Below, piece after piece: positions 11,501-22,155 of a stretch of 64,000 nt of DNA. The stretch is from the NCBI RefSeq assembly GCF_949628265.1, contig NC_088789.1, positions 1,426,001-1,490,000 on the forward strand, written 5' to 3'. The DNA comes from Cloeon dipterum. Lineage: Eukaryota > Arthropoda > Insecta > Ephemeroptera > Baetidae. A model generated the notes under the pieces. The model was not told the DNA's origin. It ran no database searches and saw only the letters and a list, made by a program, of their open reading frames with translations. Position 1 is the stretch's first letter; each line of letters begins with the position of its first letter. Position numbers and translations under genes: made by a program.

Positions 11501-12832
11501 TATTCGACGTCCTTGAAACTTCAAAGGATGATCTCGGAATTTCCAGTATTGGAGTGTCTGTCACTTCCATGGAAGAAGTGTTTTTAAAGTGAATATATAA
11601 AACATTCCTTTCCTGTTAATAGGTTTGTTAAAACTTATTAATATTCAGGGTTGGAGAATTGTCAGCAAGAAAATATGGCAGCGAAAGTTTGAAAGATTTT
11701 GACATAACGGACAGAGGGATGGACACCCTGAAAATTACCCAGACGATGAGATTAACCGGTATTTACCTCTTTTTCGAGCAATTCCGAGCTCTCCTAGTGA
11801 AAAAAGTAATCTTCTGCAAAAAGAACTGGTTCAACCTTCTCCTTCAGGTACATCCTGAATTCCATTGCTTTTCTTTAAATCTACATTTGCACTAAAATTT
11901 TTTGCAGGTTATCCTACCTATTTTACTAACTCTGAGTTCGGTTTTGTTGTCTTATCCTGGCGAGGCAGCAGTTGTCGTGGACTCCAACTCTACGTTGCCG
12001 TTAAAGCTGAGAGAGTACAGCTCAGGTGGCACTTTGCAGGTGCTGTACGAAAGGGATACTTCTAAACAGGCAGAACTATTCGCTAAAATCTTTGAAGAGA
12101 ACTTGCGAGGTGAAGCCAATGCAACTAAAGTACATCTTTAATTTTTTGATAGTAAATGTATGTTTATTTGTTCATTAAATTTTCATTAAGGTTAACGGGC
12201 TTCAAGAAAAATTAATTGATATTGGAACCAAAAGCCTTAAGGATTATCTATTGAACTACATCATTGCAGCCAACTTCACTACTGTTAATGAAGTATCGCA
12301 AATCACCGGCTTCTACAGCTTTTCCACTCCACATTCCGCGCCAATTTCTATGAATTCGATCTCAAACACTTTACTAAACTATCATCAATTTAGTCGCCTT
12401 AATAATATGGCTGGGTATTCCACAACTTGGCTGGATTTTCACCACCTCTATCAATCTAATTCTGCCTCTTCAGGAAAGGGTGCTCAAATCAAGGCAGCTA
12501 CAGGTATATATATAATTAATTGAAATCTATGAGGTTGATTAAAAAAACTTTCTTTAAGATGATGACCGGCTGTCCTGTTTATCTGATTTGGCTGAGCTAT
12601 TTGGTCATTGACGTGTTGATCACCTCGGTTGTGGTCATTCTCGTCCTTTTTCTGATTTACCTGGTTGACACGATGCACATTTTTTCCACCGGAACTGCAT
12701 TTGGTACTTGGTTTGTTCAAGTTTTGCTCCCAAACTAAAACCTAATCTGTGCAGGAGTTTTGTCCAGCATTTTGTTCTTGTACGGAACGTGTGGAACGCT
12801 GTTCGCTTATTTCATCAGCATCCCTACAAGAA
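8522..12832 (+). pseudogene. ABCA-type lipid transporter, frameshifted and 3'-truncated
   Basis: Relic of an ABCA full transporter (ABCA3-like; the family exports or flips lipids). Sixteen exon pieces: 8522-8821, 8881-9087, 9231-9490, 9545-9779, 9835-9999, 10057-10274, 10328-10719, 10781-10936, 10989-11060, 11111-11251, 11315-11588, 11649-11847, 11908-12129, 12191-12503, 12559-12703 and 12755-12832. They encode an N-terminal membrane segment (LGVLFWKNTILVRRRHW), TMD1, NBD1 (Walker A GHNGAGKTT near 10519, Q-loop PQHN, signature LSGGMKRKL, Walker B VVMLDEP, H-loop STH) and the start of TMD2. Three single-base frame breaks occur, each in or beside a T run: near 8610, near 11236 (the shift brings in TGA) and near 12390. 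The D-loop reads SGLAP rather than the usual SG.D. The rest of TMD2 and all of NBD2 are absent; homology stops at a CACGTG-rich repeat. Confidence 0.82.
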
Positions 12833-13000
12833 AAAACACGTGTCTGACTCGTGTCAAACCTGTGATTTTGGGTGCGTGTACACAAGTTACAAACACGTGT
12901 TTGTCACCTGTCTGACACGTCACTAAGTTCGTGCCAAACACGTGTTTTTCGCACAAGTTCACGTGTTGACACGTGTTAAACACGTGTCATATTAAATTGC
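12833..13000. repeat. Cluster of six CACGTG palindromes
   Basis: CACGTG occurs at 12837, 12894, 12939, 12960, 12970 and 12981, mostly inside a degenerate unit AAACACGTGT, with further half-sites (CGTGTCAAAC, GACACGTCAC). It begins exactly where ABCA homology ends. It could be the sub-terminal repeat array of an inserted transposon or a satellite-like array. The other end of such an element was not found. Confidence 0.6.
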
Positions 13001-13186
13001 GATTAGCGCTTATATATAGGTATTTTTGATTCAATTCGAGTACAAATAAGGAAATATAATTGAAACAAACATATTTATTTGCTACACTTGATAAAGATTT
13101 TAATTCCTTGGTTTCCAAAACATGGTACATCAATCATTTTACTTAAACACTAATTCAGTTTCCGCATAGAAAAAAGAGCATAACAG

Positions 13187-13820
13187 AATCTGTCATAGAC
13201 TACACTCAAAGGGAAAATCCTTACGGTGAGAAGCAAAATGCGGCTCTCAAATTGAGAACGCAATTTTGAGTCTGACCGTGAGTAGCAGAGAGGTGGTCTG
13301 GCGCTTTTGGATCTCACAGATCCTCGCTTCAATCTCACAGTGAGGTCAAAAAGCGGCCAGCCTTCTCGTACTCTAGGGTACAACCCAAATGCTCGCTCGC
13401 TTCAGTCTCGACTGAGAGCGAGCGTTTCAATCGCACAGTGAGATCCAAAAAAGCGTTCGGTCTCGCTTCTGGTATTCAAGGTGAGACTTAAAGTTTCGCC
13501 CCGAATTTGAGAGCCGCATGTCTCACTGTGAGTAGCAGAGGCGACCAGACGCTCTTGGATCTCACAATTAGATCGAAACTCTCGCTCTCAGTCGATACCG
13601 AAGCGAGCGAGCATTTGGGTTCAACCCTTGAGTACGAGAAGGCTGAACGCTTTTTGATCTCACTGTGAGATTGAAGCGAGGATCTCGGCGAGATCCAAAA
13701 GCGACAGACCGCCTCTCTCTGTTAGTCACGGCGAGACTCAAAATTGCGTTCTCAATTTGAGAGCCGCATTTTGCTTCTCACCGTAAGGATTTTCCCTCTG
13801 AGTGTAGTCTATGACAGATT
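13187..13820. mobile_element. 634-bp near-perfect palindromic foldback/MITE
   Basis: The two halves are inverted repeats. The left end (AATCTGTCATAGACTACACT) is mirrored at the right end, and pairing continues inward for about 300 bp to a centre near 13500 with few mismatches. Inside are many short CTCAC(A/T)GTGAG-like units and repeated GCGAGCGAGCATTTGGGTT-type blocks. No coding capacity and no clear target duplication. A transcript across it would form a very long hairpin. Confidence 0.8.
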
Positions 13821-15439
13821 AAGTGTGTAAAAGATTAAGCTGCATTACATTACGATCGTTCAGTTTCAACAAAACAATAGATAAAAGCACTGTAAATCAG
13901 ATAATTTTTTTATAATTAATATGCTTGCTGGGTTTCAAAATAAAATAAAAAGTAAAGCGACCGAGGTCAATTGTTGTTGAAATTAGGAAATGTATCAAAA
14001 TAATATAAATTTTAAATATAAAACCACCATTAACATTTTCCTCACATGCCTCCTCTTCTCCCTCTGCATCAGGTGATCCTTCACAGGCTGTTCTCTTTCA
14101 GCTGCTTCTACTTCTCCTTCCCTTTCTCCTTCTTCTTCGACCTGGCGCGTACTTGCCATCTCTAAAAAGGTCAAAAAATGAATATAAACGATTATTTGAT
14201 ATTTTGGTTTGTAGAACAGTTACGTAGCATAACTTTTTCGCGTATAATATAAAAATGTATTCCAGGCCATATTAATAGTTTCAATATTTTCGCATTTTTT
14301 TCATTTTTAGTTTTGTTTCTTTTGTTTATTTTTTTAATTAATTAATTTTAATTAATTCTATTTTAAAGGTTCAATTTGCTTTATGCATTTTCAATTTTTA
14401 AATCTTCAAATATATACTGATTAATTTTTGAAATGAAATAAAATAAAGTATTTCATTCCAGACTTGCTTCATTTCTGTACTTAGGATTTAAAAAAAAATT
14501 AAAACAGTATAGGAGGACTAAGGAAATTGTATTGAGGTAATTTTTAATTTGCTTTAAAAATAGGTTTTAAATGAGTTAATAACAGTTTTAATCAAATTGC
14601 ATCTTAAAAATGTTTTCACTGAAACGCATAAAAATGAAATTGTACACATACAATGGTTGTACAGAATATAAACGATGCGAAAAGTGTTTAAAGATGATTG
14701 ATACAAGGCGACAATTAATTTTTTTTTAATAATTGGATGCAAAAATCAGTCGATTTATTATTTTAAAATAATAAAAAAGAACTTGCTAGAAAATATTCCG
14801 ATTTTTCTAAGATTTTTAGAAAATTTCCAGCGTTTGACCGCATTTTTGGCAAATTTCCTCTCGTCGAGATCTTTCCAACAGCGTATATGAAACTTTTTAG
14901 GGGAATTATTTGTTGCGAAATTTCAGATTTCAAGTAAGGATAGGCAGTCCTCATCATTTAAAAAGCATGATAACATTTCAGCCAATTTTCTCAAATATTT
15001 ACAGTGCTAATTAAGGATTATCTTGCTTGGTGTTTTTCCTGAAATAAAGGTTTTACTATAACTAATGTCAGGATATCATAAACTATTTTGGTCACGAGTA
15101 ATTATACAATTTAGTCACATTTTTCTTTCTTATCTTAACAGCAAAATATAACTTGATTTTTATTCATTTTTATTTGGTGTCAACTTTGCAAGTATGTAAT
15201 GTATGTATAACAATTTTTTAATTCCAAGTGAAATAATGATGCGGTTGGAAACCTAAATATCTAACCACAACAGTGTGTGACTCTGCGCGTGGCTGCTATG
15301 TTATTTAATAAAGTTTGACAATAATTTTTACCTCTAAATAGTCAGAATAGACGATTTGAAACGGGTTTTAAATGATTTTGGTAAATATAGACGATTTCAA
15401 GTATGATTCAGCATAAATAATTGCATTTTTTTGTTCTTT
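13821..15439. other. AT-rich spacer between the arms
   Basis: Very AT-rich. It contains a reverse-orientation family-C repeat at about 14705-14960. A short open frame on - from 14157 begins MASTRQVEEEG and runs about 50 codons; it is not supported as a gene. Nothing else was recognised. Confidence 0.4.
14705..14960. repeat. Family-C repeat (reverse) in the spacer
   Basis: Shows TTTCCTCTCGTCGAGATCT, CAACAGCGT and TTTCAAGTAAGGA, as in the other family-C copies. Confidence 0.6.
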
Positions 15440-15869
15440 TTATGCCTGTCCGAGGAGCGGGAAGGGCGCGCACTGTGCCTATATATAGCACGCATGCTGA
15501 AACCCGCGAATGCCACACACATGGGCCCACCAGCCCAGTGAAGGCGAAAACGCGGTATTTGAAAATTTTGCTGATGATAAAGTTTTGAGCGTTCATTTAT
15601 TAAACTGCGAACCAAAAGAATTTTTTTTCATCAAACAACGATTATCCTTCTTTACGTGGAAGCGTTATCTTGACAGCAAAATATTTATACAAACAAGAAT
15701 GGAATGCAAAATAGCTAATATTTCAAATGACCTGGAAATGCCCACTGATTATTTCGCATATTTGTTTGTCTTTCCCTCACGTACCTGGGATATAAATAAA
15801 AACACTTGGCTTTAAATAGTGCCTTTTCGCCAATCGTGGTATGATTTCTTCTCTCGTTCTGATACGAGC

Positions 15870-16310
15870 ATGATGAGGCCCATTCTTTTCATCGCCGGCG
15901 TCGTCCTGTTGGCTGGTGGAAACGTTCACGGTAAGGAATTTCATTGAAAGTTATTGATATATCTTTAAATCTCATAATTAATTAAAATTTGACAGCCTCT
16001 GATGAGAAGGGTCACTATGAATTATGCGACTCGTTCACAGCATATTTCATGAAGTATAGTGGTAAAGAAACTCATATTGATTTTGTTTTAAATATTAAAT
16101 CTAAAATGTCTCTTTCATAGTCTGCGCCAAAGGCAGGTAGCTGACTGAAGAAGAGACAGTGGAATTCGTCCTTGAAATCGATGACAAAAAATATTTTGAC
16201 AAACATATATCTCTGGTAATTATTACTTATATTTTAATTTATGCCAGCGTTGATAATTTTCATAATTTTTATCCAATTGTTTCAGTACCGAATCTGCCCG
16301 AACACTTTCC
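15870..16310 (+). pseudogene. Broken copy of the small secreted-protein gene
   Basis: Exon 1 (15870 onward, MMRPILFIAGVVLLAGG) and exon 2 match the left-arm gene with the same splice sites. In exon 3 the Tyr codon after the Gly-Trp position of the left copy has become TAG (near 16137), stopping the protein after about 50 residues. Exon 3 then continues out of register and exon 4 is recognisable only at its start (CCGAATCTGCCCG near 16285). The sequence then switches to a reverse-orientation copy. Confidence 0.75.
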
Positions 16311-16541
16311 CTTCTTCAGGCAAGTACCAGAGCCTGTCGCAGGTATTTCATCAAGTAAGCCGTGAAAGTATCGCAGTATTGATAGTATATCCATTCTCAT
16401 CCGGATTAGAGACTGTCAAATTTGAATTAATTATGAGATTTAAAGATATATCAATAACTTTCAATGAAATTCCTTACCGTGAACGTTTCCAGAAGCCAAC
16501 AGGACGACGCCGGCGATGAATAGAATGGGCCTCATCATGCT
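16311..16541 (-). pseudogene. Inverted partial copy of the secreted-protein gene
   Basis: On the minus strand, exon 1 (MMRPILFIAGV, ATG at 16539-16541), intron 1, exon 2 and the start of exon 3 can be followed, but many substitutions interrupt the frame. The intron between exons 2 and 3 appears to be missing here. This copy faces the 15870 copy, making a local inverted repeat centred near 16205. Confidence 0.6.
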
Positions 16542-16570
16542 CGTATCAGAACGAGAGAAGAAATCATACC

Positions 16571-16821
16571 ACGATTGGCGAAAAGGCACTATTTAAAGCT
16601 AAGTGTTTTTATTTGTATCCCAGGTACGTGTTGGAAAGACAAACAAATATGCGAAATAATTTCCCGGTCTTTTGAAATATATTGCTTATTGCTTTTGGAA
16701 ATCAATAAGCTATATTTCAAAAGACCGGGAAATTATTTCGCATATTTGTTTGTCTTTCCAACACGTACCTGGGATACAAATAAAAACTCTTAGCTTTAAA
16801 TAGTGCTTGTTCGCCAATCGT
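16571..16821. repeat. Perfect-core palindrome of the secreted-gene promoter
   Basis: 16571-16681 and 16711-16821 are inverted copies of the gene's promoter, including the TTTAAATAG element, separated by about 29 bp. The innermost 31 bp on each side (16651-16681 and 16711-16741) pair without mismatch by eye. A third degenerate start region follows near 16848. Confidence 0.8.
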
Positions 16822-17456
16822 GGTGGGATTATTTCTTCTTTCGTTCCGATGAGCATGAGGCGCGTCAATATAAATATTTTGCTGTCAACAATAGTTTGAA
16901 TTGCATAGATTATGTATTACTTACTTATCTTACTCTTATCTTTTGTATTGGGTTTCAATAAATCTATGTTGTTGCAAAACTATCCAGAAAATTTCTTTCA
17001 TTTCAGTTGTCCAGCAGTTAGGAAATTTGCCATTAATTTAAACCTTCCGTCATAAAATATAAAATGCAATGGAAATTAGGGAAGTCCTTGTTTATTTGCA
17101 TTTGATTTCTGAAAGGAGAAAATAATGAATGAATTACAACAATTAATACACAGATTCAGATTTCTTTTATTTCATAGGATCAAAATTTGCAAAAGATTTT
17201 TGTAAATGAATCGCATCCTGATAAATAATATCGTATTTTTCTGTAAAAATACAACAATCCCGCCAAAAGTATTCCCGCTCCTCTTGAAATCCCACTCCCG
17301 CCACTAGATGGCTCTGGTAAACATAAACATACGTAAGGCACCGGGCCCGTCACAATCTCAAATCACACGTCGTGCGTCGAGAGTCGAAACCCGAAAGCAG
17401 CCTCGTTTTTTTAGTATACCCTTACCGCATTTTGATTTCCCTAGCAAATTTTCACA
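16822..17456. other. DCAF13 upstream region (right copy)
   Basis: From about 17145 to 17456 this is nearly identical to the left arm's 5655-5965 in reverse complement. Nearer 16830-17140 the two arms differ by indels. No coding signal was seen. Confidence 0.5.
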
Positions 17457-19435
17457 ATGAAGGTTAAAATGCTTTCTCGTAACCCGGACCAGTACATCCG
17501 AGAGACGAAAAACGATCTGCATAAAAGTGAGTTTTGAAGAACGGCCCCGGATTTCTCTAACACTTAAATTTGTACCAAATTCCAGTGCAAAGAAATTATG
17601 ACCCTGATTTGCATCCGTTAGAAGCGCCTCGAGAATACAAGCAGGCGTTAAATGCCGTCAAATTGGAGCGAGTTTTCGCTAAACCGTTCTTGTGCTGTCT
17701 GGATGGCCATCGAGACGGAGTCACTAGCGTGGCCAAACACCCTGAGCGCCTCTCCACCGTGGCCAGTGGCTCTTACAACGGCGAGGTTGTTGATTGATTC
17801 CTCCATTAAAAATTATTCCGTTTAATGTATAAAATTTCTCTGCCGCAGGTCATAATTTGGAATTTGGCTTCAAGGAAAGAACAGGCTCGTGTTAAAGCTC
17901 ACGAGGGATCTGTTAAAGGCATGACTTTTGATCCCACCGGCGAAAACCTGATCACCTGTGGTGATGATAAGACAATTAAAATTTGGAATACGGACAGTGA
18001 TGACTGTAAAGAACACAAGGCGAAATCTATAATTGTCTGCACGGTATGAAGGCATGATTATTTCACGCACAAGACTGAAAAAACATAAAATTTCAGAATA
18101 GCATATTTTCCATCTCGCACAGCCGGGACTCTAAAACCTTCGTGACTGGTGGAGAGGTTGTCCAGCTCTGGGACGGCGTAAAAGTTATTCCAGACGTTAC
18201 AACGCACTGGGGAGTCGACCCCATTCACTGCGTTCAATTTAACCCAGTAGAAACTAATTTAATTGGTGAGTTGATTGTTGCTTTTCCTCAATTTCTCCAA
18301 ACATTTCTCTGTGGCAATTTTTCAAATCGAGGTCATGAGCAAATAATTAGAATATTAGTGAAAACTGAGGTGCCAACTGGCAAAAAAGGAAAAAATCGCT
18401 CTTTACCACTCCACTGCATCTTTTTTTTAACTAAAAATGCGGGTTTTTGCAACTAACTTGTCCTCAAATATAAATATTAATTGGTCACTTAATTATTTAT
18501 TTCAGGTGCTTGCAGTAGCGACCGGAGCATCATTATTTATGACATTAGGCAGGCGACCGCAGTTCGGAAATTGACCATGAAGATGAAGGTGAACAAACTT
18601 TGCTGGAATCCGATGGAAGCTTTCAACTTCACTGCAGCATCGGAAGATTACAAGTGAGAATTAATTCGGTTTCTTTAAAAAAATTAACTCATGAAAACAT
18701 TTATTTTCAGTTTGTACACATTCGACTGCAGAAATCTGTCTAATCCACTTGTGATGCACGTCGGCCACACATCCGCGGTGATCGACGTGGACTATTGCCC
18801 GACGGGAAACGAGTTCGTCTCCGGCAGCTACGACAAAACAATCAGGATTTTCGAATCTCACAAAGTAAAGAGCTGCAGATTTTCTAATGGAACTCTAATT
18901 TGAGTCTTGTTTTTACAGACGACCTCTCGAGAGGTTTATCACACAAAAAGGATGCAGAGGCTGACGTGCGTCGCTTACACGCACGACAGCCGGTACATCA
19001 TCTCCGGCTCGGATGAGATGAACTTGCGGCTGTGGAAGGCAATTGCCTGGCAGAAACAGGGGGTGGTGAGTGTGTTGAGGGGTGCAATTTTGTGTTTTTC
19101 CTAAAGTGCTATGCGATTTTTAGATCAAGCCTCGAGAGAAAGCAGCGTTGGAGTACAACAACTCGCTGAAGGAGAAGTTCATGACTCATCCGCAAATAAA
19201 ACGCATTGCCAACCATAGACAAGTGCCAAGGCACATCTTCAATGCTGCGAAAGAACATAAAATCATTTATCAGAAGATTAAGAGAAAGTATGTCTTCAGC
19301 TGTGCTTCGTTTTTTATATCAATTCTAAACCAAAATTTTACTTCCAGGGATTTCAACAGGAAGGCGCACTCAAAACCTGGAACTGTCCATATTAAGGCTT
19401 CAAAACTCAAAGCGATTGTAAAGGAAGATGAATAA
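17457..19435 (+). CDS. DCAF13: DCAF13 / Sof1-like WD40 protein (right copy)
   Basis: Second full copy of the ribosome-biogenesis WD40 protein. Nine exons on +: 17457-17526, 17586-17785, 17849-18043, 18097-18265, 18506-18653, 18711-18864, 18919-19065, 19124-19287 and 19348-19435. They encode 444 aa. Every exon edge mirrors the left copy at coordinate sum 23111, so there is no net indel over about 2 kb including eight introns. Differences noticed are Asn (here) versus Ser at residue 373 and one base in intron 8. All splice sites and the stop are intact, so it should be functional. The immediate upstream sequence (about 300 bp) is also nearly identical, so both copies may be expressed alike. Such identity in introns points to very recent duplication or gene conversion rather than selection. 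Confidence 0.92.
18276..18451. repeat. Family-A dispersed repeat in DCAF13 intron 4 (right)
   Basis: Mirror of the left-arm intronic repeat at 4660-4835. The insertion therefore predates, or was copied by, the event that made the arms identical. Confidence 0.65.
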
Positions 19436-19517
19436 ATATAGAATTTTCTATATTAGATTACCAATTCTATTTAATTACAGAGGTGTTAACTGATTTTTAG
19501 TGAATTAATTCAGCTGT

Positions 19518-19640
19518 GCATCATATTAGAGGGCCAGAGAAAGGTCAGATTCGAGCTGTCAGGCATTAAAAAGTAAGAAAACGGACAAAGACAAGAAGTC
19601 AATTTTGTAATGTACTGAAAGAGTTGTGCTCGAATTTTGG
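19518..19640 (+). pseudogene. Decayed extra copy of ODAD3 exon 2 (right arm)
   Basis: Plus-strand counterpart of the left-arm decayed exon, starting at the AGAGGGCCAGAG block and ending near TTTGGGGAAG. It is frame-broken and differs from its left partner at several positions, in contrast to the adjacent DCAF13 copies. Confidence 0.68.
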
Positions 19641-19940
19641 GGAAGTCTATAAGTGTAAATTTTGAATATATTTTGAATTCAAATTTGGCTCATGATAATC
19701 TAAGAGCATGTAAGTTTTTTTTATGAAAGAATTGGCCAGGATCCAGGATTGTAGAACGACAAATTAACGATCGAGAAGGCGAATAAATAAAATATTTATT
19801 TATATATATTAGATTTCCCATTTTATTTAAAAGTATTTGTTTTGCATGATAGAGGCTAGGTTGTGCTTTAATTTATTGATTAAAAAGCACTCAGTCAGTT
19901 GTCATGGATACCTAGGCTTTGAATGGGACGATTGGCAAAC

Positions 19941-20499
19941 ATGGCTTCAGAAAAGAGCAGTACAGAAGAAGAAATTTTAAAAAGTATCAATGATCTCAAG
20001 AAGAAAATTCAGCTCTCAGGTGATTTAATTTTAAATTAATTAATTCAGCTATTGAAAATCACATTTTAGAGGGCCAGCGAAAGGCCAAATTCGAGCTGTG
20101 CGGCATTGAAAAGAAGAAAAACACGGACAAGATCAATCAATTAAAAAATGAACTGAAAGAGTTGTGTGCCAATTTGGGAAAGCCCATCAAAGTATATATT
20201 TTTTTAAATTTTGGATTAAAATTTAACAAAATGATAATTCAAGAGTGAGGAAATTTTTAATCAGAGAGCAAAGAGTGCAAAGGCTGATTTCTTCCCGCTC
20301 AGCAATAAGAGGCCGGATGAAGCGCTCGACGTAATTGAATACAGGATCATCGAACTAAACAAGAAACTGGATTTGAAAATATACCAGCGACGTAAGGTAA
20401 AAGCATTTTCCTATATACGGCAACCGATACTTTTTACGAGTCAGATTACAGTTTGAAGGAAAATACAACGAACTTATCGAGTATATTCTGCCTGGTTAA
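19941..20499 (+). pseudogene. Truncated 5' copy of ODAD3 with intact short frame
   Basis: Exons 19941-20019, 20070-20191 and 20265-20396 reproduce ODAD3 exons 1-3 with conserved splice sites and open frame. They carry a few substitutions (a Phe to Leu near residue 15, a His to Arg at the end of exon 3). The fourth exon starts at 20452 and follows ODAD3 for about 11 codons to the duplication breakpoint at 20485. It then runs into new sequence and stops at TAA 20497-20499. A product of about 126 aa with the N-terminal coiled coil could be made. It is called a pseudogene because more than three quarters of the protein is missing, but expression is not excluded. Confidence 0.75.
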
Positions 20500-22147
20500 G
20501 AAATATTCATGGTTTTAAGTGTGATATAAACGAAAATTGTCAAAGACTGCAAAACTGACTGAATGCATATATTTCAATTTTATTTTGTGTTGAACAAAGA
20601 GAGAAGCAAAGACTATTAAAAATTTCTCTAATTGTTTTTACAAATTGTATTTTGACTCTGTGTGGCATCCCCAACAGCCTTAGCGAATATGTATTATGTA
20701 TTGTTGTGGACCCTTTTCTATGTTGAATTTTTATGTGATGTCGAACCGTTAAAATGATCAACTTGATGGTGATACAAACAATGTAAAGCATTGTGTTATT
20801 TTGAAATAATAATAAAATAAATCACATTTGTATGAAATCAAATTCTTAAACCGTTTTTTATTTCATGATTGCTTCTTGTATAATTTAAGAGTATTTTTCA
20901 AATATATACTTTGTTCATAACTTTGTAATGGAAATAATAATAGTTATTTCAATAGAAGTCTTTGAAAGTGTCTCCTGATATTACAATTACTTTTACGACT
21001 GTTGGAATTAATTCAATGCAAAGTGGAAGCGTGCCTATCACACTTAAATTTAAACCTCTTAATGAATCCAGGAAAAAATGGAATAGTTCTAATTATTCCG
21101 TCGCCGCGCGATCGTCTTTCTTATTGTCAGCTTTGCATGCTGGGCGCGTTCTATACGGCTCTAGAACCAGTGAGGCGATCTCCTTTTAGGCATTCCCTCA
21201 TTGGAGCAATAGTGGTTTTTGATGTTATATACAGCCAAAGGGTATAAATTCGTTTGGGTGAAGGAGGGCAAGATATTTGTTCGCCGCAGCGAGCAACTTG
21301 GTGCTCTGATTAGAATCCGTTTTAGAGGACAAATCAGTACACCCCGCCCCTGCCCTGCAAAGGGCGTTCTGAAACTCGCACAAAATATCCAAAATTTACT
21401 GCATAACTATTTGTTCTGTCGATTCGTTCAATACAATGTTATTCTCGACAGAGTGCGCCAGTTTCCCGCAGCAGTTTCCCGCCTTGTTGTGGCTTGCGTT
21501 TGGTCGACTCCGCCCCCTCGCAGCTGTTTTCGATTCGATTCCCGTTGACAAGAAGAGCAGCAGTCTGCAATTATTTTCCTTCGAAAAACCTTGAAATATT
21601 ACTATTTGCTCGCGTATTCGCAGCATATATTTATTGATTACTAAAACCACAGTATATTAGGTAAGCATTATTCGAGTTGTTGAGGAAAATGCGACCTCAG
21701 TTTTCATTATTTACGGCTCACAAAACGCCAATAATCTTGATTCGCCATTTCGTATTATTTTTTTTTCTCTCGGTGACTAATCTCTTTAATTATATTCAGA
21801 GTCGCAATAATTAATGCATTGAAGTATGATTAATCGTTTTCAATTCGCTGTTCTCTGCTCAGAGCTGTATTTTCCACACACAAAGGCTCGACCTTGAATT
21901 AATTCTTGCACCAGTGACGCCCAAAAGCTGTTTTTAAAACCAGTTGTAAATCACATGCTCACCATGTAGAGTGGAATAACACAAAACAAAGATATCAAGC
22001 AGCGAGCAAATGTGTTTTCTTCAGAACGAAAATCAGAAATCAAACAGCAGCAAGAATAACAATACAATTTAAATTGTGCAATGAATTTGTTAGCCACAAT
22101 GCCAAATTTTATTTTCGGACACTATTAACAGCCTTGAATTATTGCAG
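20500..22147. other. Intergenic and FUNDC1 upstream region
   Basis: Single-copy sequence beyond the right breakpoint. 20500-21250 is AT-rich with no convincing gene. 21300-21560 is richer in G+C, with a CCGCCCC box near 21510, and may be the FUNDC1 promoter. A donor-like TTAG/GTAAGC near 21660 could end a 5' UTR exon joining the acceptor at 22147. Both are tentative. Confidence 0.35.
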
Positions 22148-22155
22148 GGTAGAAA

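Larger units (their letters stand above)
15440..20485. repeat. Right arm of large inverted duplication
   Basis: Mirror of 2642-7740. It carries an intact DCAF13, the decayed ODAD3 exon, a truncated ODAD3 5' end and a broken secreted-protein gene. The secreted-protein unit is itself duplicated in inverted orientation, so this arm contains smaller palindromes centred near 16205 and 16696. Homology ends abruptly at 20485 within ODAD3 exon 4. Confidence 0.88.

Noticed and set aside
14005-14157. Short Glu-rich frame on - starting MASTRQVEEEG
   Set aside because: About 50 codons, low complexity, no supporting exons; could be a gene fragment but not supportable.
20962-21548. Overlapping plus-strand frames upstream of FUNDC1
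   Set aside because: No homology, low conservation signs, and the position fits promoter/5' UTR better.
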